Positions 55,617 through 64,000 of a stretch of DNA of 64,000 nucleotides are shown piece by piece. The notes under the pieces were generated by a model. It did not search any database, had not been told where the DNA came from, and saw only the letters and a program-made list of their open reading frames with translations. Position numbers and translations under genes: made by a program. Source of the stretch: Phenylobacterium kunshanense (GTDB taxonomy: Bacteria > Pseudomonadota > Alphaproteobacteria > Caulobacterales > Caulobacteraceae); contig NZ_QFYS01000001.1 in NCBI RefSeq assembly GCF_003254525.1, positions 744,001-808,000 on the forward strand. Reading direction: 5' to 3'. Within the stretch, counting starts at the first letter, position 1. Each line of letters starts with the position of its first letter.

Positions 55617-56590
55617 CGGCGCCTCTTGAAGGGTTCGGGATCGGCCTCGTGCTCATCGAAGCCGAAGCGCTCGAAGCCCGCTTTCAGCTCGGGGCTGATC
55701 GGCGCCTCAAGGATGAGCGTTCCGCGCGACGGATGCGGCAGCACCAGGCGGCGCGCGTGAAGCTGCAGCTTCAGTCCCTCGGACAGCTCGATCGACGCCT
55801 CGTTGTTGTACTTGGGGTCGCCCAGGATCGGGTGGCCCATCGCCAGCATGTGGGCGCGCAGCTGGTGGGTGCGGCCAGTGTGAGGCCAGAGGGCCATCCA
55901 GGCGGCGCGGGGCCCGGCGCGGGCGATGGTGACGAATTCGGTCTCGGCGCTCTCGGCGCGCTCGTCCTTGGGGTCGGCCGGGACCATCATCTCGCGATCT
56001 CCGACGCCCTTCTTGGCCAGCGGCAGGTCCAGGACGCCCTCACCCGGCTTCGGGAAGCCCGCCACGATGGCCCAGTAGATCTTCTGCGCCCGGCGCTTGG
56101 CGAAAGCGCCGGCGAGCTTGGCGGCCGCCCCTGGCGTCTTGCCCAGCACGAGAACGCCCGAGGTGTCCCGGTCCAGCCGGTGGACCAGGCGCGGCCGCTC
56201 CAGCCCCTCGCCCCAGGCCGACAGGAGGCGATCGACGTGTTTCGTCGTCTTGGTGCCGCCCTGCACGGCCAGCCCCGAGGGCTTGTTGAGGGCCAGGACC
56301 TCCTCGTCCTCATAGATCACCAGGCGCTTGGCGAAGGCGACGTCTCGCGGATCGAGCTCGCCCTTCGCGCGCGGCGGCGGGGCGTCGGGCAACGGTGGCA
56401 CCCGGACCTGGCTGCCGGCCGACAGCCGCGTATCCGGCTTGGCCCGCGCGCCGTCGACACGGATCTGGCCGGAGCGGGTCAGCTTCTGGATCTGGATGTG
56501 GTTGAGGTGCGGCCAGCGACGCTTGAACCAGCGGTCCAGGCGGACGCCCTCCTCGCCCTTGTCCACATAGAGGGTGCGGACTTCCTTCAT
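55613..56590 (-). CDS. RluC/D-type large-subunit pseudouridine synthase with S4 domain
   Basis: A 325-residue RNA pseudouridine synthase. An N-terminal S4 RNA-binding domain (VRLDRWFKRRWPHLNHIQIQ) precedes the catalytic domain with HRLDRDTSGVLVLGKT (catalytic Asp) and HTGRTHQLRAHM. EVLALNKPSGLAVQGG is the preceding family signature. It isomerises uridines in 23S rRNA; the exact position is uncertain. The ATG at 56590 overlaps crcB by 4 nt; the 3' end is coupled to the TPR gene. Confidence 0.92.
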   Translation of the reverse strand: MKEVRTLYVDKGEEGVRLDRWFKRRWPHLNHIQIQKLTRSGQIRVDGARAKPDTRLSAGSQVRVPPLPDAPPPRAKGELDPRDVAFAKRLVIYEDEEVLALNKPSGLAVQGGTKTTKHVDRLLSAWGEGLERPRLVHRLDRDTSGVLVLGKTPGAAAKLAGAFAKRRAQKIYWAIVAGFPKPGEGVLDLPLAKKGVGDREMMVPADPKDERAESAETEFVTIARAGPRAAWMALWPHTGRTHQLRAHMLAMGHPILGDPKYNNEASIELSEGLKLQLHARRLVLPHPSRGTLILEAPISPELKAGFERFGFDEHEADPEPFKRRR

Positions 56591-56970
56591 GCGAGGATCC
56601 GCCGCGTCAGCATCAGGCTGGCGAACAGCGCCGCAACAGACAGGACGACCGAACCCAGGCTGTAGGCCATTGCCGAAGCCCATTCCCGCCGCTCGATCAT
56701 CAGGGCGACCTCCAGCGAATAGGCCGAAAAGGTCGTGAAGCCGCCCAGCACGCCGACGCCCAGCAGAAGGCGCCACTTCTCCTGGTCGGCGCCACCGCGC
56801 AGGGCCAGGGTTCCTGCCAGAACGCCCATCAGGAACCCGCCGGCGACATTGGCCGCCAGGGTCCCGTAGGGCCAGCCGGTCCCAAAGGCCCGCAGCGTCT
56901 GGACGCCGAGAAGGTAGCGCAACACGGCGCCCGTCGCGCCGCCTGTGGCCACCAGGAGAAGAGTCTGCAT
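56587..56970 (-). CDS. crcB: Fluoride exporter CrcB (Fluc channel)
   Basis: A 127-residue four-span channel exporting fluoride as a dual-topology dimer. GATGAVLRYLLGVQTLRAFG, the conserved asparagine in YGTLAANVAGGFLMGVLAGT and the GGFTTFSAYSLEVALM segment are Fluc hallmarks. I see no clear fluoride riboswitch in the short leader. It is the first gene of the operon crcB - pseudouridine synthase - TPR oxygenase. Confidence 0.95.
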   Translation of the reverse strand: MQTLLLVATGGATGAVLRYLLGVQTLRAFGTGWPYGTLAANVAGGFLMGVLAGTLALRGGADQEKWRLLLGVGVLGGFTTFSAYSLEVALMIERREWASAMAYSLGSVVLSVAALFASLMLTRRILA

Positions 56971-57015
56971 CCGACGCCTTATGCGACGCCGGCCGGTCGT
57001 TTGCCAGTCCGGCCG

Positions 57016-57501
57016 CTAGATCCGGGGGCCGAGGTTCTGGCGCAGGGCCCGCGCGTCGTAGGTGTCCGGGCCGCGCGGACGCTCGCCCCGCCCCATCACG
57101 ACCTCGATCGTCGACGAAAGCCGTGGCCCACCGCCGAGGTTGAACGAGGTCCCCAGTCCGAGGCTCACGCCGCTGTGGCGGCCGAAGTCCGCGCCACCCA
57201 CGCCGACGCCGAGGCGCGGCCCGTTGTCGGGGCGGTCCTCCAGCAGCCGGTCGGCGATCCGGAACCAGTCATAGCCCTCGGCCAGCGCCAGGTCCGCCGC
57301 CCGAAGCAGGGCGTAGTCGCTAACCTGCTGGGCCGGAGCCCCGGGCCCGCCACGGAAGGTGATGCGGTAGCGGCCCGGCTCGATCCGGTACTCCGAATAG
57401 CCCACGGCCTCGGGGCCGGCCGCCGGCTGGTACAGGGTGGGCGTCGATGCGCAGGCCGAAAGGCTGGCGGCGACGAGAAGCGTGGCGATCAGACGTGTCA
57501 T
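57016..57501 (-). CDS. CC0125/CC1285-family lipoprotein
   Basis: A 161-residue lipoprotein: MTRLIATLLVAASLSACAST with lipobox LSAC. The mature N-terminal half (YSEYRIEPGRYRITFRGGPG, then YALLRAADLALAEGYDWFRI) matches the family as I remember it from Caulobacter. The C-terminus has glycine-rich loops (GVGVGGADFGRHSGVSLGLG). Envelope location; function unknown. Confidence 0.78.
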   Translation of the reverse strand: MTRLIATLLVAASLSACASTPTLYQPAAGPEAVGYSEYRIEPGRYRITFRGGPGAPAQQVSDYALLRAADLALAEGYDWFRIADRLLEDRPDNGPRLGVGVGGADFGRHSGVSLGLGTSFNLGGGPRLSSTIEVVMGRGERPRGPDTYDARALRQNLGPRI

Positions 57502-57577
57502 GCGAACTTCCAACGCGAAGAACTGTCCCCTCGCACAGCTTGTACGCCGAAAACGAGCGCCGCGTGGCCCCGTTCCT

Positions 57578-58309
57578 CTAGCCCAGGCCCAGCTTTGCGA
57601 TCAGATCGGCCATGTCCGCCGGCGGCGGCGCCTCCAGCCGCTTGGTGCCGCCGGCCGGGTGGGGAAACGCCAGGGCGCGGGCGTGGAGCATCAGCCGGGG
57701 CGCGGTGTGGCCGTTGACGACCAGGGCGCCGCCATAGCGCGCATCGCCGGCGATGGGGCGATCGATGGCGGCGAGATGAACGCGGAGCTGGTGCATCCGC
57801 CCGGTCTCCGGGTCGAGCTCCAGCAGCGCCGCGCCCGGCACGGCGGCCAGCGTCCGGTACCGTGAGCGTGACGGCTCGGCGTCCGGGTGATCGGGCGCGC
57901 AGACGCGCATGTAGGCCTCGCGCCCCTGCTCGTCGCGGCGCAGCGGCAGATCGATGACGCCCCCCTTCGGCTCCGGGGCGCCGGGCGTCACGATGGCGAG
58001 GTAGATCTTGGAAAACCGGCGCGCCATCAAGGCCTTGCCCAGGAGTCCTGCGGCAGGCTTGGTCTTGGCGGTGAGGATCACCCCGGACGTGTCGCGGTCC
58101 AGCCGGTGGATCAACCTGGGCCGCGCCTTGCCGGGCTTGGCGAACGCCCAGAGCAGCTCGTCCAGGGTGTGGACCTGGCCGCGTCCACCCTGACTGGAAA
58201 GCCCCGCGGGCTTGTTCAGCGCCAGGATCTCGGCGTCCTCATAGAGCACCAGGCCGCGCACGAACGCGACTTCCTCGGGCGATAGCTGGACCGGCGTTGG
58301 AACCTTCAC
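57578..58309 (-). CDS. RluA-family pseudouridine synthase without S4 domain
   Basis: A 243-residue synthase lacking the S4 RNA-binding domain. The catalytic aspartate is in RLIHRLDRDTSGVILTAKTK; the earlier EILALNKPAGLSSQGG and the later DPETGRMHQLRVHL are family signatures. It is a second pseudouridine synthase in this window, likely RluA/RluC-like or tRNA-directed. The start is uncertain: GTG at 58309 (used) or GTG at 58333, which overlaps the upstream gene's stop. Confidence 0.87.
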   Translation of the reverse strand: MKVPTPVQLSPEEVAFVRGLVLYEDAEILALNKPAGLSSQGGRGQVHTLDELLWAFAKPGKARPRLIHRLDRDTSGVILTAKTKPAAGLLGKALMARRFSKIYLAIVTPGAPEPKGGVIDLPLRRDEQGREAYMRVCAPDHPDAEPSRSRYRTLAAVPGAALLELDPETGRMHQLRVHLAAIDRPIAGDARYGGALVVNGHTAPRLMLHARALAFPHPAGGTKRLEAPPPADMADLIAKLGLG

Positions 58310-58319
58310 GCCGCCGGGT

Positions 58320-58769
58320 TTAGCGGAGCACACCCCGCTTCGCCATTGCCCGGGCGTAGACGATCAGCAGCAGGCACACGGCGACGATCACGAGAGGCAT
58401 CGCCAGGCCCATCTCCTTCGCCGCCACGGGCATGGCGACCGTGTAGGCCACATTGCCCGCCGCGCCGAGGAACGACAGGGCGAAGGCATGGACGGCCCAG
58501 CGGGACCGGAACAGCAGCAGAAGGGAGCCCGCGACCGAGCCCCAGACGCCCACCGCCCAGACGGCGTGCATCCAGCTCGGATAGGCGGCCATCAGGGCGA
58601 CCTGGGCGTCGGTCATCCCCGCCTGGCGGTAGTAGGCCTCTCCCTGCAGATGGCTCATCGTGTAGTCGAAGCCGCCGAAGCCGTTCCACAGCAACGACGC
58701 CACGGCTACGATCCAGAAGTGCAGCGGCGCGGCGGCATGGTCCGCCGACGATCCCGTGGCTGCGGTCAT
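58320..58769 (-). CDS. Hypothetical four-span membrane protein
   Basis: A 149-residue protein with four predicted membrane spans (LHFWIVAVASLLWNGFGGFD; AVWAVGVWGSVAGSLLLLF; FALSFLGAAGNVAYTVAMPV; PLVIVAVCLLLIVYARAMA). A polar loop DYTMSHLQGEAYYRQAGMTD links the first two. The ATG at 58769 has a strong GGGGGAGGAG Shine-Dalgarno. Unknown function; located between rarA and the pseudouridine synthase gene. Confidence 0.72.
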   Translation of the reverse strand: MTAATGSSADHAAAPLHFWIVAVASLLWNGFGGFDYTMSHLQGEAYYRQAGMTDAQVALMAAYPSWMHAVWAVGVWGSVAGSLLLLFRSRWAVHAFALSFLGAAGNVAYTVAMPVAAKEMGLAMPLVIVAVCLLLIVYARAMAKRGVLR

Positions 58770-58841
58770 GGTCTCCTCCCCCAAGGATGTTGTGGGAGGG
58801 AGCCTAGGCCGTCCGATATCGAATAACAACGGTCCGCGAGA

Positions 58842-60146
58842 TCAGCCGCCGGGCGTCTGGCGCATCGCCGCCCAGCGCTCCAAGCGCTCCTTGATGCGCG
58901 CCTCGGCGCCTTCTCCGCGGGGCTGGTAGAAGACGCGGCGCTCCATCTCGTCTGGGAAGTAGTTCTGGCCCGAGAACCCCTCGGGCGTGTCGTGGTCATA
59001 GGCGTAGCCCTTGCCGTAGCCCAGGTCGCGCATCAGCCGCGTCGGGGCGTTTCGGATATGGGCCGGCGGCATCAGCGAGCCGGTTTCCTTCGCCGCCTTC
59101 ATGGCCGCGCCGAAGGCCTTGTAGACCGCGTTGGACTTGGGCGCCGCCGCGAGGTGCACCACGAGCTGGGCCAGGGCGATCTCACCCTCGGGGCTCCCGA
59201 GGAAGTCGTAGGTGTCCTTGGCGGCGTTCGCGAGCACCAGGCTCATGGGATCGGCCTCGCCGATGTCCTCGGCCGCGGCCCGGATCAGTCGGCGGGCGAT
59301 GAACAGCGGATCCTCGCCGCCGGTCAGCATGCGCGCCAGCCAGTAGAGCGCCGCATCCGGATCGGACCCGCGGATCGACTTATGCAGCGCCGAAATGAGG
59401 TTGTAGTGCTCCTCCCGGTCCTTGTCGTAGGCCGGGCTGCGCTTCTGCAGGATCTGGCCCAGCTCCTTGGTGGAGAGCGGCTTGGCCGAGGCGATGTTGA
59501 ACAGCGTCTCGCTGAGCGTCAGCAGGTAGCGGCCGTCGCCGTCGGCCAGGGCGACCAGAGCGGCCCGCGCTTCGGGCTCCAGCGGAAGCTGACGTCCTTC
59601 ATGAGCCTCGGCCTTGGAGAGCAGGGTCTCGAGCGCTTCCTCGTCGAGTCGCTTCAGCACATAGACCTGGCAGCGCGAGAGCAGCGCCCCATTCAGCTCG
59701 AACGACGGGTTCTCGGTGGTGGCGCCGACAAGGGTGACAATCCCCTCCTCCACGAACGGCAGGAAACCGTCCTGCTGGGCGCGGTTGAAGCGGTGGATCT
59801 CGTCCACGAACAGCAGGGTCGCCTGACCTGCAAGCCGGCGGGCCCGCGCGGTCTCGAACGCCTTCTTGAGATCGGCGACGCCGGAGAAGACCGCCGAGAG
59901 CTGCTGGAATTCGTACCCCGCCTCCTTGGCCAGCAGGCGGGCGATCGTCGTCTTCCCCGTGCCGGGCGGCCCCCACAGGATCATCGACGACAGCCGCCGC
60001 GCCTCGGCCATGCGCCGGATGGGACCGTCGGGGCCGAGCAGATGGTCCTGGCCCACCACCTCGTCCAGGCGCTGGGGTCGCAGGCGGTCCGCCAGCGGCG
60101 ACGGCTGCTGCGGCGTCAGCCCCGCGGCTTCGAAGAGGTCGGCCAT
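58842..60146 (-). CDS. rarA: Replication-associated recombination protein RarA (MgsA)
   Basis: A 434-residue AAA+ ATPase acting at stalled forks. [20 protein letters not shown] begins the conserved start; Walker A is [15 protein letters not shown], Walker [17 protein letters not shown], sensor [20 protein letters not shown]. The C-terminal MgsA domain ([40 protein letters not shown]) is complete. It lies 31 nt past the protease gene on the same strand. Confidence 0.95.
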   Translation of the reverse strand: MADLFEAAGLTPQQPSPLADRLRPQRLDEVVGQDHLLGPDGPIRRMAEARRLSSMILWGPPGTGKTTIARLLAKEAGYEFQQLSAVFSGVADLKKAFETARARRLAGQATLLFVDEIHRFNRAQQDGFLPFVEEGIVTLVGATTENPSFELNGALLSRCQVYVLKRLDEEALETLLSKAEAHEGRQLPLEPEARAALVALADGDGRYLLTLSETLFNIASAKPLSTKELGQILQKRSPAYDKDREEHYNLISALHKSIRGSDPDAALYWLARMLTGGEDPLFIARRLIRAAAEDIGEADPMSLVLANAAKDTYDFLGSPEGEIALAQLVVHLAAAPKSNAVYKAFGAAMKAAKETGSLMPPAHIRNAPTRLMRDLGYGKGYAYDHDTPEGFSGQNYFPDEMERRVFYQPRGEGAEARIKERLERWAAMRQTPGG

Positions 60147-60177
60147 GACGCGGGGCTTAGCATGTTTCGGCCGCCCG

Positions 60178-61593
60178 CTACCCGGCGAAGGTGGCGGTCA
60201 CCGTGCGGCCGTCGCGCTCGATGGTCACTCGCCAGGCGCGGGCCGGGGTCGCCACGACGCCGGCCAGGTCACGCACGAGTTCTATCCTCTGCCCATTGAC
60301 CTCCCGGATGATGTCGCCGCGGCGCAGGCCGATGCCGCGGGCCAGCCCGCCCTGGACATTGGTGACCAGGACGCCTGAGGCGCCGAAGATGTCGAGGCCG
60401 AGGTCCTCGGCCACCGCCGGCGACAGGTTGGCCACAGTCGCCCCGTCAAAGGGATGCCGGCCCGCGAGGGTCCGCTCGTCCCGGGCGGGTGTCGCCGGCG
60501 GAGCCTCGGCGCGGAGTGTCAGGGTCTCCTGGCGGCCATTGGCGCGCCGCACCACCAGCGGGACGCTCGCGCCCGGTCTCTGGGTCTGGATGGCGTAGGT
60601 CAGGGCCGCGGCGTCGATGATCGCCCGCCCATCGGCCTGCAGGACCACGTCACCCTGGCGGAGGCCCGCGCGATCGGCCGGGCCGCCGCGCCAGACGTCG
60701 GCCACCAAGGCGCCCTGCGGCAGCGGCAGGTCGAGGGTGCGGGCCATCTCGGCCGTCACGCTCTGGGTCCGCGCGCCAAGCCACGGACGAACGACGGCGC
60801 GACCGCCGCCCACGGCGGTCTCCACCGCACGGCGCACCACGGCGGCCGGGATGGCGAAGCCCACGCCGGAGGAGGTGCCCGAGCGGGACAGGATGAAGCT
60901 GTTCACCCCGATCAGGTCGCCGTCCATGTCGACCAGGGCGCCGCCCGAATTGCCGGGGTTGATGGCGGCGTCGGTCTGGATGTAGGCGAGACCGCCCTCG
61001 CCGCTCGGGTTTGCCGTCCGGTCGAGGGCCGAGATGATGCCGTTGGTCACGGTCTGGCCCACGTGGAAGGGGTCGCCGATGGCCAGAACGAGGTCGCCGA
61101 CCTGCGCCTCGCCCGAATCGTCGATCGCGAGGACGGGCAACCGCTCGCCGGCCGGGAGGTCGACCTTCAGGATGGCCAGATCCGTCCGCGGATCCGCGAG
61201 CAGGATCCGGGCCGGGAACTCGCGCCGGTCGGCCAGGCCGACGATGATCTCCTGGCCGCCTTCCACCACGTGGTTGTTCGTCACCACCACGCCGTCGGAC
61301 CGGACGATGACTCCCGACCCCAGCGACGCGGCCACGCGCGCCTGGGGTACGCCAAGCCCGAAAAGCTGCCAGAAGGGGTCGACCTGCTGTCGCACCACCC
61401 GCTTGGCCGAGATGTTCACCACGGCCGGCGCGGCGCGCTGGACCACGGGGGCGAACGACATCTTCATGGCCGCGGCGCTGGGCGGCGCTGCGCGATTGGG
61501 CTCGGCGAACGTGGCCTGGGCCTGGGTTTCCTTCGGCGAGCAGGCCGCGAGCAGCAGGCAAAGGGCCGGGATCAGGGCGCGAGTGGGGTGCAT
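60178..61593 (-). CDS. Lipoprotein Do/HtrA-type serine protease
   Basis: A 471-residue trypsin-fold protease with a lipoprotein signal (MHPTRALIPALCLLLAACSP; lipobox LAAC). Catalytic triad: His in VVTNNHVVEGG, Asp in DPRTDLAILK, Ser in INPGNSGGAL. Two PDZ domains follow (DVWRGGPADRAGLRQGDVVL; GGLARGIGLRRGDIIREVNG). DegP/DegQ proteins are normally soluble and periplasmic, so the lipid anchor is notable. Role: envelope protein quality control. Confidence 0.9.
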   Translation of the reverse strand: MHPTRALIPALCLLLAACSPKETQAQATFAEPNRAAPPSAAAMKMSFAPVVQRAAPAVVNISAKRVVRQQVDPFWQLFGLGVPQARVAASLGSGVIVRSDGVVVTNNHVVEGGQEIIVGLADRREFPARILLADPRTDLAILKVDLPAGERLPVLAIDDSGEAQVGDLVLAIGDPFHVGQTVTNGIISALDRTANPSGEGGLAYIQTDAAINPGNSGGALVDMDGDLIGVNSFILSRSGTSSGVGFAIPAAVVRRAVETAVGGGRAVVRPWLGARTQSVTAEMARTLDLPLPQGALVADVWRGGPADRAGLRQGDVVLQADGRAIIDAAALTYAIQTQRPGASVPLVVRRANGRQETLTLRAEAPPATPARDERTLAGRHPFDGATVANLSPAVAEDLGLDIFGASGVLVTNVQGGLARGIGLRRGDIIREVNGQRIELVRDLAGVVATPARAWRVTIERDGRTVTATFAG

Positions 61594-61657
61594 GACGTCT
61601 CCAGTAACGCGGAACGGCGGAACGCTACCCAGGTTTCCGGCGGCATGATGGCGAAGC

Positions 61658-62905
61658 TCAAGCCGGCGTGGCGACGCGCTCGCGCGCCTTTGCTGCCGCA
61701 AGGGCCAGGACGAATGCAGCCACCATCAGTCCCGCCGCGACATAGACCGCGAGGCCCGGCAGATTGAGGCCCTCATGACGGAGCGACCAGGCGAAAGTCT
61801 CGCCGAACACGACGGGCCCGAAGATGGACGCAAGCCCCATCAGGCTCTGGTTCGCGCCCTGAAGCTGGCCCTGCTGGGCCGGCGTCACGCGCTGGGTCAT
61901 CAGCCCCTGCAGCCCTGGCATGATCAGGCCGCTGAACGCGAAGATCGGGATGCCGATCAGGTATAGCGACCCGGTCGAAGCGCTTCCGTACCAGGCGAAG
62001 GCGAAGGCCCCGGCCAAGGTGCCGATCAGCACCGCGTTGCGCTCGCCCACCGCCTTGACGATCGGGCCGACCAGGAAGGCCTGGACGATCAGCCCGGAAA
62101 TCCCGGTGAGCAGGAAGATCGAACCCAGGACCTTGGGCGTCCAGTCGTAGCGGTGGCCCATGTAGAGGACGAAGATCGTCGGCAGCACCACGTGGGCGAA
62201 CTGGAACAGGAAGCCGACGCCGGCCAGCGGCAGGAGGTCCCGGTGCGAGCGCAGCAGGGCCAGGGCGCCTAGCGGATTCGCCTTCTTCCAGTCGAAGCGC
62301 GTGGCCCGCCGCTCGGGCGGGAGGCTCTCGGGCAGGATGAAGAGGCCGTACAGCCAGTTCACGAAGGTGAGCGCCGCGGCGGCGATGAAGGGCAGGCGCA
62401 GGTCGACCTCGCCCAGCCATCCGCCAATGAACGGCCCGAAGATGAAGCCGAAGCTGAAGGCCGAGCCCATCCAGCCGAATACCTTGGCCCGTTCGGCCGG
62501 CGGCGTGACGTCGGCGAGATAGGCGTTGGCCGTGGAGAAGCTGGCCGACGTCATCCCGTTGAGGATCCGCCCCACGAACAGCCACCAGAGGGTGGGCGCG
62601 AACGCCATGAAGAGGAAGTCGATCGCCAGGCCGAACAGCGAGACCAGCAGAACGGGCCGGCGGCCCCATCGGTCCGCCATCAGGCCCAGGATCGGACCGC
62701 AGACGAACTGCAGAAGGCCCCAGGTGGCGCCGAACACCAGGTTCCACTCGGCGGCGGCCGCCGTGTCCCCGCCCGTGAACGCCTTGATCAGGTTCGGGAG
62801 GATCGGGATCATGATCCCGAACGACACCGAGTTCATCAGCGACAGCGCGAAGATGAATCCGAAGCTGGCCCTGCGGCCAGCGGCGGCCGGCGTCTCGATG
62901 CCCAT
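61658..62905 (-). CDS. MFS transporter, TetA-like drug/proton antiporter
   Basis: A 415-residue 12-span MFS transporter. Motif A between TM2 and TM3 is GLMADRWGRRPVLL, as in TCR/Tet efflux pumps; the second half begins FQFAHVVLPTIFVLYMGHRY. It probably exports a drug or small organic compound, but no ligand can be read. It is separate from the protease gene and 52 nt downstream of the AHSA1-ArsR operon. Confidence 0.85.
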   Translation of the reverse strand: MGIETPAAAGRRASFGFIFALSLMNSVSFGIMIPILPNLIKAFTGGDTAAAAEWNLVFGATWGLLQFVCGPILGLMADRWGRRPVLLVSLFGLAIDFLFMAFAPTLWWLFVGRILNGMTSASFSTANAYLADVTPPAERAKVFGWMGSAFSFGFIFGPFIGGWLGEVDLRLPFIAAAALTFVNWLYGLFILPESLPPERRATRFDWKKANPLGALALLRSHRDLLPLAGVGFLFQFAHVVLPTIFVLYMGHRYDWTPKVLGSIFLLTGISGLIVQAFLVGPIVKAVGERNAVLIGTLAGAFAFAWYGSASTGSLYLIGIPIFAFSGLIMPGLQGLMTQRVTPAQQGQLQGANQSLMGLASIFGPVVFGETFAWSLRHEGLNLPGLAVYVAAGLMVAAFVLALAAAKARERVATPA

Positions 62906-62957
62906 GAGTTCTCCCCTGTCGTCATGATGCGGCGGCGCGCCGGACGGCGCAACGCGC

Positions 62958-63422
62958 CTAGATCCGGCCGGCCAGGCTCGCCAGCAGCACGCGCCACCAG
63001 TCTCCCAGCCGCGCCAGCAGGGCCGCGTCGGGGAATCCGTGGCGGGCGGCGCTGTCCGCAGGGACGCGGTCGAAGCCGCGGTGCTCCACGCTCACCCGGG
63101 TCTCCTCCCCTACCGCCTCGAATCGCACCTCCACCTCTGTGAGCAGGTCGGGCGGGAAGTTGGCCTGACGCCAGCTGAAGACGAGACGTTCCGGTGGGTC
63201 CCAGACCAGCACCCGGCCGATCTCGAAGACCTTGCCGTCGGCCAGCGTCTCCACGAGGCGGCCGCCCTCGCCGGGCTCGAACGCCAGACGGCCGGGGTCG
63301 CGCGGCGTCGTCTGGAAAAGGCCGTTGGGCCGCCACCAGGCGCCGATCTCCCCGGTGAACACGGCGAAGGCCCGGTCCGGCGCGGCCTTCACCCGCAACG
63401 CCACGAAGACCCGCGACGTCAT
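62958..63422 (-). CDS. SRPBCC/AHSA1-domain protein
   Basis: A 154-residue START-like protein: VFVALRVKAAPDRAFAVFTG, a hydrophobic-cavity body with VFEIGRVLVWDPPERLVFSW and VRFEAVGEETRVSVEHRGFD, and a C-terminal helix. These are commonly encoded next to ArsR regulators, as here: the ATG overlaps the arsR stop by 4 nt. Likely binds a small hydrophobic ligand. Confidence 0.87.
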   Translation of the reverse strand: MTSRVFVALRVKAAPDRAFAVFTGEIGAWWRPNGLFQTTPRDPGRLAFEPGEGGRLVETLADGKVFEIGRVLVWDPPERLVFSWRQANFPPDLLTEVEVRFEAVGEETRVSVEHRGFDRVPADSAARHGFPDAALLARLGDWWRVLLASLAGRI

Positions 63423-63742
63423 CCGCCGGACTCGATGTGCGCCTTGAACGCCAGCAGCTGGGCGCTCCAGAGCCGTTCGCTCTCCTCGAGCCAGCGCAGC
63501 AGATGGACCATGGGTTCGGGCCTCAGGGCATAGACGCGGACACGGGCGTCGAACTCGGGGTGGGTCTCCTCGACGAGGCCTCCCTGGCGCAGCGTCTTCA
63601 GATGGCGGCTCATCGCCGAGGGGGACAGATCGAGGGCCCGCGCCAGCTCGCCGGCGGCGCGGGGCCTTTGGGCCAGCAGCTCGATCGTACGGCGCCGGTG
63701 CGGATCGGCCAGGGCCGCCAGCGTCTGGTCCAGCGCGCTCAA
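63419..63742 (-). CDS. ArsR-family winged-helix transcriptional regulator
   Basis: A 107-residue repressor. The winged helix is seen in LADPHRRRTIELLAQRPRAA and GELARALDLSPSAMSRHLKT, with the wing at GLVEETHPEFDARVRVYAL. No CxC metal site is visible, so it is not a classical arsenic sensor. The TTG start at 63742 overlaps the stop of the upstream VOC gene. It likely regulates its own operon. Confidence 0.87.
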   Translation of the reverse strand: MSALDQTLAALADPHRRRTIELLAQRPRAAGELARALDLSPSAMSRHLKTLRQGGLVEETHPEFDARVRVYALRPEPMVHLLRWLEESERLWSAQLLAFKAHIESGG

Positions 63743-64000
63743 ATCCAGCCCGTGATCTTCAGGCCGCTGACCGCCTCGGCGTCCTCACGCGACACCGCCT
63801 GCACCGGCTGGCCCACCGTCCAGATATGGCCTTCGGGATCGCGCGCCCGATAGGTCCGGTCGCCATAGAACTGGGTCTCGGGCTCCATCAGGATCTCGAA
63901 ACCGGCGCTGCGCGCCCGCTCGCAGTGGGCGTCGACGTCGCTGCCGATCTTGATGTGAACCGTCTGGGTGTTCTTGCCGCCGATCGATGCGGGGCTCTTG
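63739..64000 (-). CDS. VOC-family (glyoxalase/bleomycin resistance-like) protein, 5' end outside window
   Basis: The 86 residues present encode the C-terminal part of a VOC-fold protein: TVHIKIGSDVDAHCERARSA, GFEILMEPETQFYGDRTYRA, then RDPEGHIWTVGQPVQAVS. The metal-site glutamate/histidine positions are plausible, but the N-terminal half is outside. It is the first gene of a VOC-ArsR-AHSA1 operon, a common arrangement. Confidence 0.8.
   Translation of the reverse strand, partial: KSPASIGGKNTQTVHIKIGSDVDAHCERARSAGFEILMEPETQFYGDRTYRARDPEGHIWTVGQPVQAVSREDAEAVSGLKITGWI

Noticed and set aside
56971..57015. Fluoride riboswitch ahead of crcB
   Set aside because: The crcB leader is very short and does not show the conserved pseudoknot elements; no structure could be supported.

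Overview
This is a GC-rich, densely coding chromosomal segment of an alphaproteobacterium. The adjacent divK-pleD pair, with a 454-residue PleD, points to Caulobacterales. So do an EcfG-type stress sigma factor with GGAAC-N16-CGTT promoters, the clpS-clpA pair, gatCAB, ruvX-pyrB-pyrC', plsY-dprA-topA and PEPxxWA-CTERM proteins. A Caulobacter- or Phenylobacterium-like genome is my inference; no 16S gene is present. I see no prophage, insertion sequence, CRISPR array or classical defence island. Most of the window is ordinary core genome.

Layout. 1-2.8 kb is a stress module. An ergothioneine gene fusing EgtB to EgtD (running off the left edge) is transcribed divergently from an EcfG-type sigma factor, and each has its own EcfG-type promoter in the shared intergenic region. 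A 55-codon NepR-like anti-sigma ORF lies antisense, overlapping the 3' end of the sigma gene. 2.8-8.1 kb is catabolic: acyl-CoA synthetase, glutathione transferase, Baeyer-Villiger-type flavoprotein and histidine phosphatase. 8.3-11.8 kb holds two PEP-CTERM proteins around a tRNA-Ser and a 58-residue membrane peptide, then a Sel1-like protein and an RcnB-like protein. 11.7-18.4 kb is core metabolism: gatB, gatA, gatC, ruvX, pyrB and a catalytically dead pyrC' paralogue. 18.4-21.4 kb has a glycosyltransferase, cheW and a soluble PAS chemoreceptor. 21.7-30.5 kb has plsY, dprA, topA, a hydrolase, rnr, a Nudix gene and rpmG. 30.5-38.2 kb has pleD-divK (cell-cycle signalling), a HAD protein, ROK kinase, a zinc-ribbon DinB and clpS-clpA.

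38.2-52 kb mixes oxygenase, HIT, isovaleryl-CoA dehydrogenase, an unusual tail-anchored lysozyme-fold protein, mgtE, tRNA-Leu, a FliN-like protein, lipB and the two propionyl-CoA carboxylase subunits (pccA, pccB). The pcc genes are separated by msrB, a channel-like protein and a BON protein that has its own EcfG-like promoter. 52-64 kb has an ATP12 chaperone, a TPR/2OG oxygenase, two pseudouridine synthases, crcB, rarA, a lipoprotein Do-type protease, an MFS exporter and a VOC-ArsR-AHSA1 operon running off the right edge.

Connections. EgtBD, SigT, NepR-like, BON and possibly one PEP-CTERM gene share EcfG-like promoters and may form part of the general stress regulon. Isovaleryl-CoA dehydrogenase and PccAB belong to branched-chain and propionate catabolism. 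DivK and PleD are the polarity and c-di-GMP signalling pair. The most notable observations are the EgtB-EgtD fusion, the stress-promoter architecture with the antisense NepR-like ORF, the dead dihydroorotase and the apparently non-exported lysozyme-like protein.
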